Shown here in pieces: positions 1 to 6,092 of a stretch of 10,697 bases of DNA. The notes beneath the pieces are model-generated. The model made no database searches. It saw only the letters and a list, made by a program, of their open reading frames with translations, and had not been told where the DNA came from. Source of the DNA: a bacterium UBA1790 (GTDB taxonomy: Bacteria > Bacteroidota > Bacteroidia > Bacteroidales > Muribaculaceae); the NCBI GenBank assembly GCA_002314465.1, contig DCGA01000187.1, positions 2,755 through 13,451 of the forward strand, written 5' to 3'. Within the stretch, counting starts at the first letter, position 1. Each line of letters opens with the position of its first letter. Position numbers and translations under genes: made by a program.

Positions 1-44
1 CTCGAGCAAGCGCTAATATTTTATGAATTTTTATCATTCTGTTT

Positions 45-77
45 TATGTTTTGTGACCCGATTATGAGGCAAATTTG
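45..77 (+). promoter_or_regulatory. weak candidate promoter for a plus-strand RNA
   Basis: The octamer CAAATTTG (70-77) matches the Bacteroidota -7 consensus TAnnTTTG at all but the first base. TATG at 45-48, 21 nt upstream, is a poor -33 element; a better TTTG at 50-53 is only 16 nt away. Transcription would begin near 82, ten bases before the folded element. The match is imperfect, so this is only a candidate. Confidence 0.25.
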
Positions 78-91
78 TCCAAAATGGAACT

Positions 92-187
92 TAACCTGCC
101 ACTTGCTCCCGGTAGCCTTAAAGAGCCCGTCAACGGGCATGGGGACTACTCTCGGGGGGTGCAAGACTGATAATTCAAGTCTGGTTA
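92..187. ncRNA. candidate structured RNA (three-way junction), strand unresolved
   Basis: This stretch folds into a compact three-way junction. The closing helix is TAACC (92-96) with GGTTA (183-187). A long irregular arm pairs CTTGC (102-106) with GCAAG (161-165), CCC (108-110) with G-run 154-159, and GTAG (112-115) with CTAC (146-149). It is capped by GCCCG (125-129) / CGGGC (134-138) around a TCAA tetraloop. A short hairpin AGACT (164-168) / AGTCT (178-182) completes the junction; it shares two bases with the arm. The element is GC-rich inside AT-rich flanks and encodes no plausible protein. Read on the plus strand it could be a free-standing small RNA with a long-rod shape, such as a 6S-like RNA. 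Read on the minus strand it could be the leader of a gene lying left of the window. I do not recognise the family. The folding is seen directly; function and strand are inference. Confidence 0.4.
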
Positions 188-227
188 CAACTTAATAACG
201 CTCAAAATTAGCATTTTATTTTGTAAC
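184..227 (+). terminator. imperfect hairpin, possible terminator or alternative fold
   Basis: GTTACAA (184-190) and TTGTAAC (221-227) are perfect 7-base complements, with an inner GCT (200-202) / AGC (210-212). The following plus-strand bases are moderately T-rich (CTTATTTTAA) but not a clean U-tract. The left arm overlaps GGTTA (183-187), so this hairpin and the closing helix of the three-way junction cannot both form. It could terminate a plus-strand RNA or be one state of a switch. Both readings are inference. Confidence 0.25.
203..210 (-). promoter_or_regulatory. candidate minus-strand -7 box upstream of the folded element
   Basis: Read on the minus strand, this is TAATTTTG, a perfect TAnnTTTG -7 box. 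Transcription would start near 198 and run through the three-way junction towards the left edge. No good TTTG sits 19-21 nt upstream, so only half the promoter signature is present. It competes with the plus-strand reading of the same element. Confidence 0.3.
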
Positions 228-321
228 AACCTTATTTTAATAGTTAAAAGATGTATTAATTGGTTTGGTTTTGTATACAAAAGTTAGTATACCTATACCC
301 CACCCTGTACATTACAACCTG
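228..321. other. A/T-rich spacer with a GTATAC pair
   Basis: No gene, promoter pair or convincing RNA signal is visible here. The only regularity is the 6-bp palindrome GTATAC occurring twice (273-278 and 287-292) with an 8-bp spacer. Together with 1-44, this is the unexplained part of the 345-bp gene-free left end. Confidence 0.3.
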
Positions 322-345
322 TTACCGATTGGTAAAAATCGGTAA
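322..345 (-). terminator. hairpin directly after the S41 peptidase stop
   Basis: TTACCGATT (322-330) and AATCGGTAA (337-345) form a perfect 9-bp stem with a 6-nt loop. On the minus strand the stem starts immediately after the TGA stop of the S41 peptidase gene. No U-run follows, so it may act as a 3' end stabiliser or a weak terminator rather than a textbook intrinsic terminator. Confidence 0.4.
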
Positions 346-1986
346 TCACTTCTTTGATTTCTTACGCACCAGAAGTTCGTACTCCGGGTTGCCGTGCTGC
401 AAGAGTTCGTTGAATCGTTTATCGTCGTTGATGATACTTAGTGCAGCATCAAGGTCGCGATTGTGGTGGTTGACAATGATAGTGTAGGCACTCTGGTCGG
501 AATAGACATCACGCGCAATTAGGCCCTTGATCATAGTCTTGAGCACACGTTCACTGGTGCGGTACTTCTCCTCGTCATACTTGACACTGTCTTTCTCACC
601 CATTGCGATGAACTCCTTCATCTGCTCGTCGCTTACAACAAATCGCTCATCAAATTCCTTAACGTCTTTATATTTGCTCTTGATGCTATTGCGGTTCTTG
701 TCAACATAGTCAACCACATACTGGTTGACGATGCCCTTGGCAACGAGGTCGCGATAGTAGGTGCTGTACTCAGTAGTGTCGACGGGTACAAAGATGTCGG
801 GCATGATGCCTCCGCCGCCAAAGATGGGACGCATGTTCTTGAGTGTGGTATAGCGCAACGAGTCGTTGAGGTGAATGCTGTCGAGACTGTAGTACTCGCC
901 TTCCTTGGCACGGTCGAGCAAGTCAAGTTCATAGGCCTTCTTGTTACCCTTCTTGTAGGGTTTCTGGATGCAACGGCCGCTGGGAGTGTAGTATCGAGCC
1001 ACAGTGAGGCGCATCATAGAGCCGTCTTCGAAGTGGAACGGACGCTGCACAAGTCCCTTGCCAAACGAGCGGCGACCCACGATAACCGCGCGGTCCCAGT
1101 CTTGCATTGCACCCGAGAAAATCTCGGAAGCCGATGCCGAGTATTGGTTGACAATAACCACGAGTTTAAGGTCCTTGAACTTACCGTTGCCGAAAGCCTT
1201 AGCATCGTTGCGAGGCGACTGTGTTCCCTCGGTGTAAACGATGAGTTGGCCCTTATCGAGGAACTCGTTGCACATGTCGATGGCAGCATTGAGATAACCG
1301 CCGCCATTGTCGCTAAGGTCGATGATTACCTGCTTCATGCCCTCCTTCTTGAGTTTGTTGAGGGCTTCCATCATCTCGTCGTAGGTCTTGGCACCGAAGC
1401 GCGAGATGCGTATGTAGCCTGTCTTCGGGTCGACCATATAACTTGCGTCAACACTATAGAGAGGGATATTGTCGCGAGTGATGCGGAATGTGATGAGTTC
1501 CTTGGCATTGCCGCGCTTAACCTGAACGGTAACCTTAGTACCCTTCTTGCCACGCAGGCGTTTCATGATGTCGGTGTTCTTCATCTTAACGCCGGCAATA
1601 ACGCTGTCGTTGACCATAACGATGCGGTCGCCCGCCAGGATGCCCACACGCTCGCTGGGGCCGCCGGGGATGGTCTGGATAACGTAGAGCGTATCCTGCT
1701 TCATGTTGAACTGGATACCTATGCCGCTGAACTCGCCCTGCAGCGGTTCTTCCATCTCCTTGGTTTCCTTGGCGTCGGTATAAGCGCTATGGGGGTCAAG
1801 TTGCTCGAGCATGCCCTGTATGGCACTCTCTACAACCTTGTCGTCGTTAACGCTGTCGACGTAGAAACTGGTGATGACATACTGTGCGTTGAGCAACTTC
1901 TGGAGGCTCTTGGGCATGCGCTGTGCAGTTGCTGCAACGATTGAAATAAGTATTATCGCTAAGGTGGCTATTCTTATCTTGTTCAT
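346..1986 (-). CDS. S41 family C-terminal processing peptidase (CTP/Prc type)
   Basis: This is a 546-residue exported serine protease of the CtpA/Prc family, which trims or degrades envelope proteins from their C-termini in the periplasm. Residues 1-22 form a signal peptide (basic start, hydrophobic core, ATAQ end) without a lipobox. A helical N-terminal segment with the DPHSAY motif (64-69) leads into a PDZ domain at about 85-160 (GIGIQF; AGDRIVMVND). The protease core spans about 175-400. The Ser-Lys dyad is Ser285 in SASASE and Lys310 in SFGKG; their 25-residue spacing equals that of E. coli Prc (Ser452/Lys477). YTPSGRCIQKPY (333-344) and GGGIMPDIFV (391-400) are further family motifs. A charged helical tail of about 145 residues follows. 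The ATG start sits about 27 nt below a good promoter. The gene is monocistronic as far as the window shows, and its physiological substrate cannot be told from sequence. Confidence 0.95.
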   Translation of the reverse strand: MNKIRIATLAIILISIVAATAQRMPKSLQKLLNAQYVITSFYVDSVNDDKVVESAIQGMLEQLDPHSAYTDAKETKEMEEPLQGEFSGIGIQFNMKQDTLYVIQTIPGGPSERVGILAGDRIVMVNDSVIAGVKMKNTDIMKRLRGKKGTKVTVQVKRGNAKELITFRITRDNIPLYSVDASYMVDPKTGYIRISRFGAKTYDEMMEALNKLKKEGMKQVIIDLSDNGGGYLNAAIDMCNEFLDKGQLIVYTEGTQSPRNDAKAFGNGKFKDLKLVVIVNQYSASASEIFSGAMQDWDRAVIVGRRSFGKGLVQRPFHFEDGSMMRLTVARYYTPSGRCIQKPYKKGNKKAYELDLLDRAKEGEYYSLDSIHLNDSLRYTTLKNMRPIFGGGGIMPDIFVPVDTTEYSTYYRDLVAKGIVNQYVVDYVDKNRNSIKSKYKDVKEFDERFVVSDEQMKEFIAMGEKDSVKYDEEKYRTSERVLKTMIKGLIARDVYSDQSAYTIIVNHHNRDLDAALSIINDDKRFNELLQHGNPEYELLVRKKSKK

Positions 1987-2017
1987 TTTCTTTCCCTTTT
2001 CTAAAAATTTGAGACTA

Positions 2018-2050
2018 CAAATTTACGCAAAAAAAGTTGATAACAGCAAA
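2018..2050 (-). promoter_or_regulatory. promoter of the S41 peptidase gene
   Basis: On the minus strand the sequence reads TTTG (2050-2047), 21 nt, then TAAATTTG (2025-2018). This is an exact match to the Bacteroidota primary sigma factor consensus with ideal spacing. Transcription should start near 2013, giving a short leader of about 27 nt with the A/G-rich AAAGGGAAAGAAA just before the ATG. Confidence 0.75.
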
Positions 2051-2059
2051 TAAACACCT

Positions 2060-2143
2060 TTAATAATACTAAACGCACCTTCACAGTAACCATGATATCA
2101 ACCGAGCACTTTGTGCGGCACGCTTAAAAATACTGAACGCCCC
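2060..2143. repeat. 20-nt imperfect direct repeat pair between divergent promoters
   Basis: TTAATAATACTAAACGCACC (2060-2079) and TTAAAAATACTGAACGCCCC (2124-2143) agree at 17 of 20 positions and are offset by 64 bp, roughly six helical turns. They flank GCAC/GTGC inverted bases (2106-2116) and the 8-bp palindrome TGATATCA (2093-2100). The pair lies exactly between the S41 and PurF promoters, a typical place for operators, but no regulator is known. A remnant duplication is the alternative. Confidence 0.45.
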
Positions 2144-2164
2144 GAGTTCTTTTTATAATTCCCT

Positions 2165-2196
2165 ATTGCAGTATTAAAAGAAAAGCAGTACCTTTG
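2165..2196 (+). promoter_or_regulatory. promoter of the PurF-family gene
   Basis: ATTG (2165-2168), 20 nt, then TACCTTTG (2189-2196): a perfect TAnnTTTG -7 box with a near-consensus -33 element. The start of transcription should be near 2201, leaving a 30-35 nt A/T-rich leader before the ATG at 2234 and no obvious Shine-Dalgarno sequence. Confidence 0.7.
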
Positions 2197-2233
2197 CACA
2201 AGGTAATTTAAACTAAATAGTTTTCACATCACT

Positions 2234-3643
2234 ATGGGTGGTTTCTTCGGAGTTACGGCTAAAGAACCGTGCGTCAACGACCTGTTCTATGGCGTTGATT
2301 ACAATTCACATCTCGGTACACGTCGTGCCGGTATAGTATCTTACGACAGCGAGCAGGACAAATTCTGCAGGTCAATCCACAACATCGAGCGCTCCTACTT
2401 CAGGACAAAGTTTGAAGACGAACTAAACAAGTTCGTGGGCAATAGCGGTATCGCCGTCATCAGCGACAACGACCCGCAACCCATTATCTTCAACAGCCGC
2501 ATAGGCAAGTTTGCCATTGTAACAGTGGCACACATCACCAACAAGGACCAACTGGCCCAGGAGATGCTCGACAAGAACCACCATTTCGCCGAACTCAGTT
2601 CGGGCAACATCAATCCCACCGAACTTATTGCGCTGCTCATCACAGAGGGTAAGGACTTTGTTGACGGCATCAACAATGTGTTCAAGAAGGTGAAGGGCTC
2701 ATGCTCGATGATGCTTCTTACCCCCGACGGAATAATCGTGGCACGCGACCGACTGGGACGCACTCCCATCGTAATAGGCAAGAAAGACGGCGCCCGCGCG
2801 GCATCGAGCGAGTCAACATCGTTCCCCAACCTTGACTATGAGGTTGAGCACTATGTGGGTCCGGGCGAAATCATCAAGTTCACTGCCGACGGCATGGAGC
2901 AACTGCAGGCTCCCGGCGAGGAAATGCAGATATGCTCATTCCTGTGGGTATACTACGGCTTCCCCACTTCGTGCTACGAAGGCCGCAACGTGGAGGAAGT
3001 TCGCTTCAAGATAGGCCATAAGATGGGCGAGAAAGACGATAGCCAAGTAGATTGCGCATGCGGTATCCCCGATTCGGGCACAGGCATGGCAATCGGTTAT
3101 GCCGAGGGTAAGAACGTGCCCTTCCACCGTGCTATCTCTAAGTACACTCCCACATGGCCCCGCAGTTTCACACCCAGCGACCAGGCTCGCCGCTCACTCG
3201 TGGCAAAGATGAAACTCATCCCTAACCGCTCAATGCTCGAGGGCAAGCGCGTGCTCTTCTGCGACGACTCTATCGTGCGCGGAACCCAGCTTCGCGACAA
3301 CACCAAGGTGCTCTTTGACTACGGCGCTAAGGAAGTGCACATGCGCATCTCATGCCCGCCGCTCATCTACGGTTGCAAGTACATAGGCTTCACCAACAGC
3401 AAGAGCGACCTCGAACTCATAACACGCCGCATCATAGGCGAATTTGAAGGTGACCCATCAAAGAATCTCGATAAGTACATCGACCACAACAGTCCCTGCT
3501 ACCAGCGCATGGTAGATGCCATACGCGACCGATTCGGCCTCACTTCGCTCAAGTTCAACACCATTGACGACCTCATTGAAGCAATAGGCATGCCCAAGTG
3601 CAAAGTGTGCACCTACTGCTTCGACGGCAAGAGCATAGATTGA
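2234..3643 (+). CDS. purF: PurF-family amidophosphoribosyltransferase paralogue lacking the N-terminal catalytic Cys
   Basis: This 469-residue protein aligns along its length with glutamine PRPP amidotransferase, the first enzyme of purine synthesis (PRPP to 5-phosphoribosylamine). The N-terminal Ntn-hydrolase half (about 1-230) keeps the fold but begins MGGFFG instead of MCGIxG. HRGQEG has become HLGTRR (26-31), the glutamine-binding RYxTxG stretch is ISDND (76-80), HNGN is HITN (100-103) and SDTE is NPTE (127-130). The phosphoribosyltransferase half (about 235-469) looks active: GIPDSG (277-282), the flexible-loop region near 315-332, and the PRPP loop LFCDDSIVRGTQ (341-352). Cys234, Cys381, Cys459 and Cys462 match the four 4Fe-4S ligands of B. 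subtilis PurF. An in-frame TAA at 2204-2206 and no earlier ATG fix the start, so no Cys is hidden upstream. From memory, Bacteroides species carry similar MGGFFG proteins. Use of free ammonia, a partner glutaminase or another amine acceptor is inference. Confidence 0.88.
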   Translation: MGGFFGVTAKEPCVNDLFYGVDYNSHLGTRRAGIVSYDSEQDKFCRSIHNIERSYFRTKFEDELNKFVGNSGIAVISDNDPQPIIFNSRIGKFAIVTVAHITNKDQLAQEMLDKNHHFAELSSGNINPTELIALLITEGKDFVDGINNVFKKVKGSCSMMLLTPDGIIVARDRLGRTPIVIGKKDGARAASSESTSFPNLDYEVEHYVGPGEIIKFTADGMEQLQAPGEEMQICSFLWVYYGFPTSCYEGRNVEEVRFKIGHKMGEKDDSQVDCACGIPDSGTGMAIGYAEGKNVPFHRAISKYTPTWPRSFTPSDQARRSLVAKMKLIPNRSMLEGKRVLFCDDSIVRGTQLRDNTKVLFDYGAKEVHMRISCPPLIYGCKYIGFTNSKSDLELITRRIIGEFEGDPSKNLDKYIDHNSPCYQRMVDAIRDRFGLTSLKFNTIDDLIEAIGMPKCKVCTYCFDGKSID

Positions 3644-3664
3644 TATTACAACCAGATACAAAAC

Positions 3665-3700
3665 AACGGAGGCTACCCCACTAATGAGGTAGCCTCCGTT
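3665..3700. terminator. bidirectional intrinsic terminator
   Basis: AACGGAGGCTACC (3665-3677) pairs perfectly with GGTAGCCTCCGTT (3688-3700): 13 bp with a 10-nt loop. T-rich bases follow on the plus strand (TTTGTT counting the stem end) and on the minus strand (GTTTTGT). It sits in the 79-bp gap between the convergent PurF-family and transporter genes, so it likely ends transcription from both sides. Confidence 0.85.
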
Positions 3701-3722
3701 TGTTATGGAAGTATCCCGCTAC

Positions 3723-5399
3723 TTAAGCAAGAGCGAGGATAAGAATCTGTGCTGTAATTACTCGCAGGAACATGGTGAGGGGGTAAACCGTTGAGTAGGC
3801 AACGGCAGGAGCATCGTTACCTGCAGTCTTGTTGGCATAAGCCAGTGCGGGGGGATCGGTAGTAGAACCAGCCACGAGTCCCATGAGTGTGCAATAGTTA
3901 AGTTTGAACTTGCCGCGACCAATGAGGGTGACAATGAACAACGGGATAAACGTAATCATGAAACCATAGAGTACCCACTTGGCACCGGTAGCATTAAACA
4001 CTGTAGCGGCAAAGTTGCCACCGGCAGCAATACCTACCGACGCAAGGAAGAGGCATATACCGAGTTCGCGCAACAAGAGGTTGGCACTACTGCTGGTATA
4101 TGTCACCAGTTTGAGTTTATAGCCGAAGCGACCGAGCAGGATAGCAACGATGAGAGGACCACCTGCAAGACCGAGCTTCATGGGAACAGACATACCGGGC
4201 ATCATCAGTGGAATAGAACCCACGAGGATACCAATAACGATACCGAGGAACATGGTGAACATGTTGGGCTCGTTAAGGCGACGCATTGAGTTACCCATGC
4301 GGGCAGCGAGGCGCTGGATATCGTCGAGTTTACCCACCACAGTGAGGCGGTCACCCACCTGAAGCGCGAGGTTGGGACTTGCAAGCAGGTCGACACCGGC
4401 ACGGTTGACACGTGTAGCATTGAGTTTGTAACCCATGCGCAGACGCAACTGGCCAATCTTCTTGCCCGAGAACTCACTCTTGGTAACGAGGATGCGGCGT
4501 GACACCACAGGACCTTCGTCGTTCTTCCAGTCCATTTCCTCGTGAGGCCCAACGAATGCGTCAAATACCTCCTCGTCCTGGATAGAGCAAACAACGAGCA
4601 AAAGGTCGCCCTCTTCAATGGTTGTTATGTTCTTGGGGATGATAATCTCGCCGTTGGCACGCTTGATGCGCGAGATGACGAAGTTGCGGTCGATGATGCT
4701 GTGGAGGCGGTCGATGGTGCTGCCGAAGATGAACTTGTTGCTCACGCGGTATGTGACCATGTGGGGAGCAAGTTGGCTCGAAGCGGCTTCTTCCTCAATC
4801 GACTTTGAGTCTTTCTCAGCGTTAATCTTAAAGATAGCCTTAACTACAATCATCGACAGGATGATACCAACGACGCCCAGGGGATAAGCCGCTGCATAAC
4901 CCATCGACATAGACTGGTTAAGTGTTGCCGCGTCGGCATTTCCGGTCTCAATGAGGGTCTGCTGCGCAGCACCAAGTCCCGGAGTGTTAGTGATAGCACC
5001 AGAGAGGATACCTACCATGTCGGTAAGTTGAATATCACCCACAGTATAGTATATAGCCAGCGCAACAATTATGTTGAGGGCAACAATGCATATCGCAAGC
5101 CCATTAAGCACGAGTCCTCCCTCCTTAAACGAAGAGAAGAAACCGGGACCCACCTGTATACCAATGGAGAAGATGAACAAGATAAGTCCAAACTCCTGGA
5201 TAAACTTAAGTGTGTTAGTGTCTACACCGAGTCCGAAGTGTCCCATGAGAATGCCAACAAACAGAACGAATGTAGCGCCAAGCGACACGCCCTTGAACTT
5301 CACCTTACCCAATATCACGCCCAGAGCGATGACAATCGAGTAAATGAAAATAGCATGGGCAACTGTACTTCCTGTAAATAGTTCGGTAAACCAATTCAT
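3723..5399 (-). CDS. AspT/YidE/YbjL-family putative transporter with two RCK_C domains
   Basis: This 558-residue inner-membrane protein has the layout of the aspartate:alanine exchanger family: a hydrophobic half (about 1-190), two cytoplasmic TrkA_C/RCK_C ligand-binding domains (about 212-285 and 300-368), then a second hydrophobic half (about 375-558). The two membrane halves carry matching internal motifs, GAITNTPGLGAA (about 134-145) and AGSTTDPPALAY (about 510-521), as expected for an inverted-repeat transporter. Characterised AspT exchanges aspartate for alanine; for the YidE/YbjL branch the substrate is unknown, so none is assigned. I chose the ATG at 5399; the reading frame also has a TTG at 5405 that would add two residues, but ATG with the purine-rich AGAAAGAAAAAG upstream is more likely. 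It is the last gene of the tamL unit, 24 bp after the HAD gene, and ends just before a strong terminator. Confidence 0.88.
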   Translation of the reverse strand: MNWFTELFTGSTVAHAIFIYSIVIALGVILGKVKFKGVSLGATFVLFVGILMGHFGLGVDTNTLKFIQEFGLILFIFSIGIQVGPGFFSSFKEGGLVLNGLAICIVALNIIVALAIYYTVGDIQLTDMVGILSGAITNTPGLGAAQQTLIETGNADAATLNQSMSMGYAAAYPLGVVGIILSMIVVKAIFKINAEKDSKSIEEEAASSQLAPHMVTYRVSNKFIFGSTIDRLHSIIDRNFVISRIKRANGEIIIPKNITTIEEGDLLLVVCSIQDEEVFDAFVGPHEEMDWKNDEGPVVSRRILVTKSEFSGKKIGQLRLRMGYKLNATRVNRAGVDLLASPNLALQVGDRLTVVGKLDDIQRLAARMGNSMRRLNEPNMFTMFLGIVIGILVGSIPLMMPGMSVPMKLGLAGGPLIVAILLGRFGYKLKLVTYTSSSANLLLRELGICLFLASVGIAAGGNFAATVFNATGAKWVLYGFMITFIPLFIVTLIGRGKFKLNYCTLMGLVAGSTTDPPALAYANKTAGNDAPAVAYSTVYPLTMFLRVITAQILILALA

Positions 5400-5423
5400 A
5401 AACAATCTATCTTTTTCTTTCTA

Positions 5424-6077
5424 TTAATCTATACACATGTGGAGAATGTCCTGAGGATTGCTGATAATAGTACCGGCAAAACTCTCCACAAGTTCTTTCT
5501 CGGGACGGAACCCCCAGGTTACTCCCACCGAGTCAACGCATGCACGACGCGCAGTCTCCATGTCAACACCCGAGTCGCCCACATAGAGCACCTCGGCCTT
5601 GGGTACCTGCGCCTTAGCCAACACACTGAACACGATAGAGGGGTCGGGCTTGACATTGCGGCCTTCGACCTGTCCCTCAACCGCTACAAACTCGAAGTCG
5701 GAGAAGTAGTGGTTGATAATGCGAGTCACCGCAGCCTGGTATTTGTTTGACGCAACAGCAATCATCACACCGGCATCGCGCAAGTCGAGAAGCAACTCGT
5801 GAATGCCCGAATAAGGCTTAGTGTAATCGCAGTTGTGCTCATCGTAATACTCCTTGAAATCCTTCAGGAGCATGTCGATGGTACGTGTGTCACGATTATC
5901 CTCGGGGAGCACGCGAGTGATGAGCCTGCGCACACCATTACCCACAAAGAACGGATAACTCGCCATCGTGTGAGTGGCAAATCCATTTTTCTCAAGAGCA
6001 TAGTTGGCTGCTTGTCCCAAGTCCTCGATGGTGTTGAGAAGAGTACCGTCAAGGTCAAAAATAACCAATTTCTTCAT
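5424..6077 (-). CDS. HAD-superfamily hydrolase, phosphoglycolate phosphatase-like
   Basis: This is a 217-residue cytoplasmic phosphatase of the haloacid dehalogenase superfamily with all four motifs. Motif I is DLDGT with nucleophile Asp8 and acid/base Asp10, motif II is Ser110 in VASN, motif III is Lys143 in KPDPS, and motif IV is GDSGVD with Asp168 and Asp172. A helical C1 cap fills about residues 15-85 between motifs I and II, the arrangement of the Gph/beta-phosphoglucomutase group. Length fits phosphoglycolate phosphatase (about 220), which hydrolyses 2-phosphoglycolate, but many relatives dephosphorylate other small metabolites, so the substrate is open. It begins 15 bp after the tamL stop and ends 24 bp before the transporter start, so the three genes very probably share one transcript. 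Nothing in it is truncated or unusual. Confidence 0.92.
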   Translation of the reverse strand: MKKLVIFDLDGTLLNTIEDLGQAANYALEKNGFATHTMASYPFFVGNGVRRLITRVLPEDNRDTRTIDMLLKDFKEYYDEHNCDYTKPYSGIHELLLDLRDAGVMIAVASNKYQAAVTRIINHYFSDFEFVAVEGQVEGRNVKPDPSIVFSVLAKAQVPKAEVLYVGDSGVDMETARRACVDSVGVTWGFRPEKELVESFAGTIISNPQDILHMCID

Positions 6078-6092
6078 AACTGTGATTCATCG

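Noticed and set aside
92..187. Cobalamin, TPP, SAM or FMN riboswitch, or tmRNA/RNase P/SRP RNA
   Set aside because: None of their conserved core sequences (for example the B12 box, thi box, RFN core or the SRP GGAAGG loop) can be found on either strand.
633..932. 99-codon minus-strand frame overlapping the S41 gene in another frame
   Set aside because: Ser/Thr-rich frame-shifted shadow of the real gene, which is intact across this region.
871..1944. 357-codon open frame on the plus strand opposite the S41 peptidase gene
   Set aside because: It is fully antisense to a gene with complete catalytic motifs, has low-complexity V/L/A-rich composition with no domain signal, and no promoter precedes it.
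5400..5405. TTG start for the transporter two codons upstream of the ATG
   Set aside because: ATG is the stronger initiator, and the purine-rich stretch upstream fits the ATG equally well; the difference is two residues.
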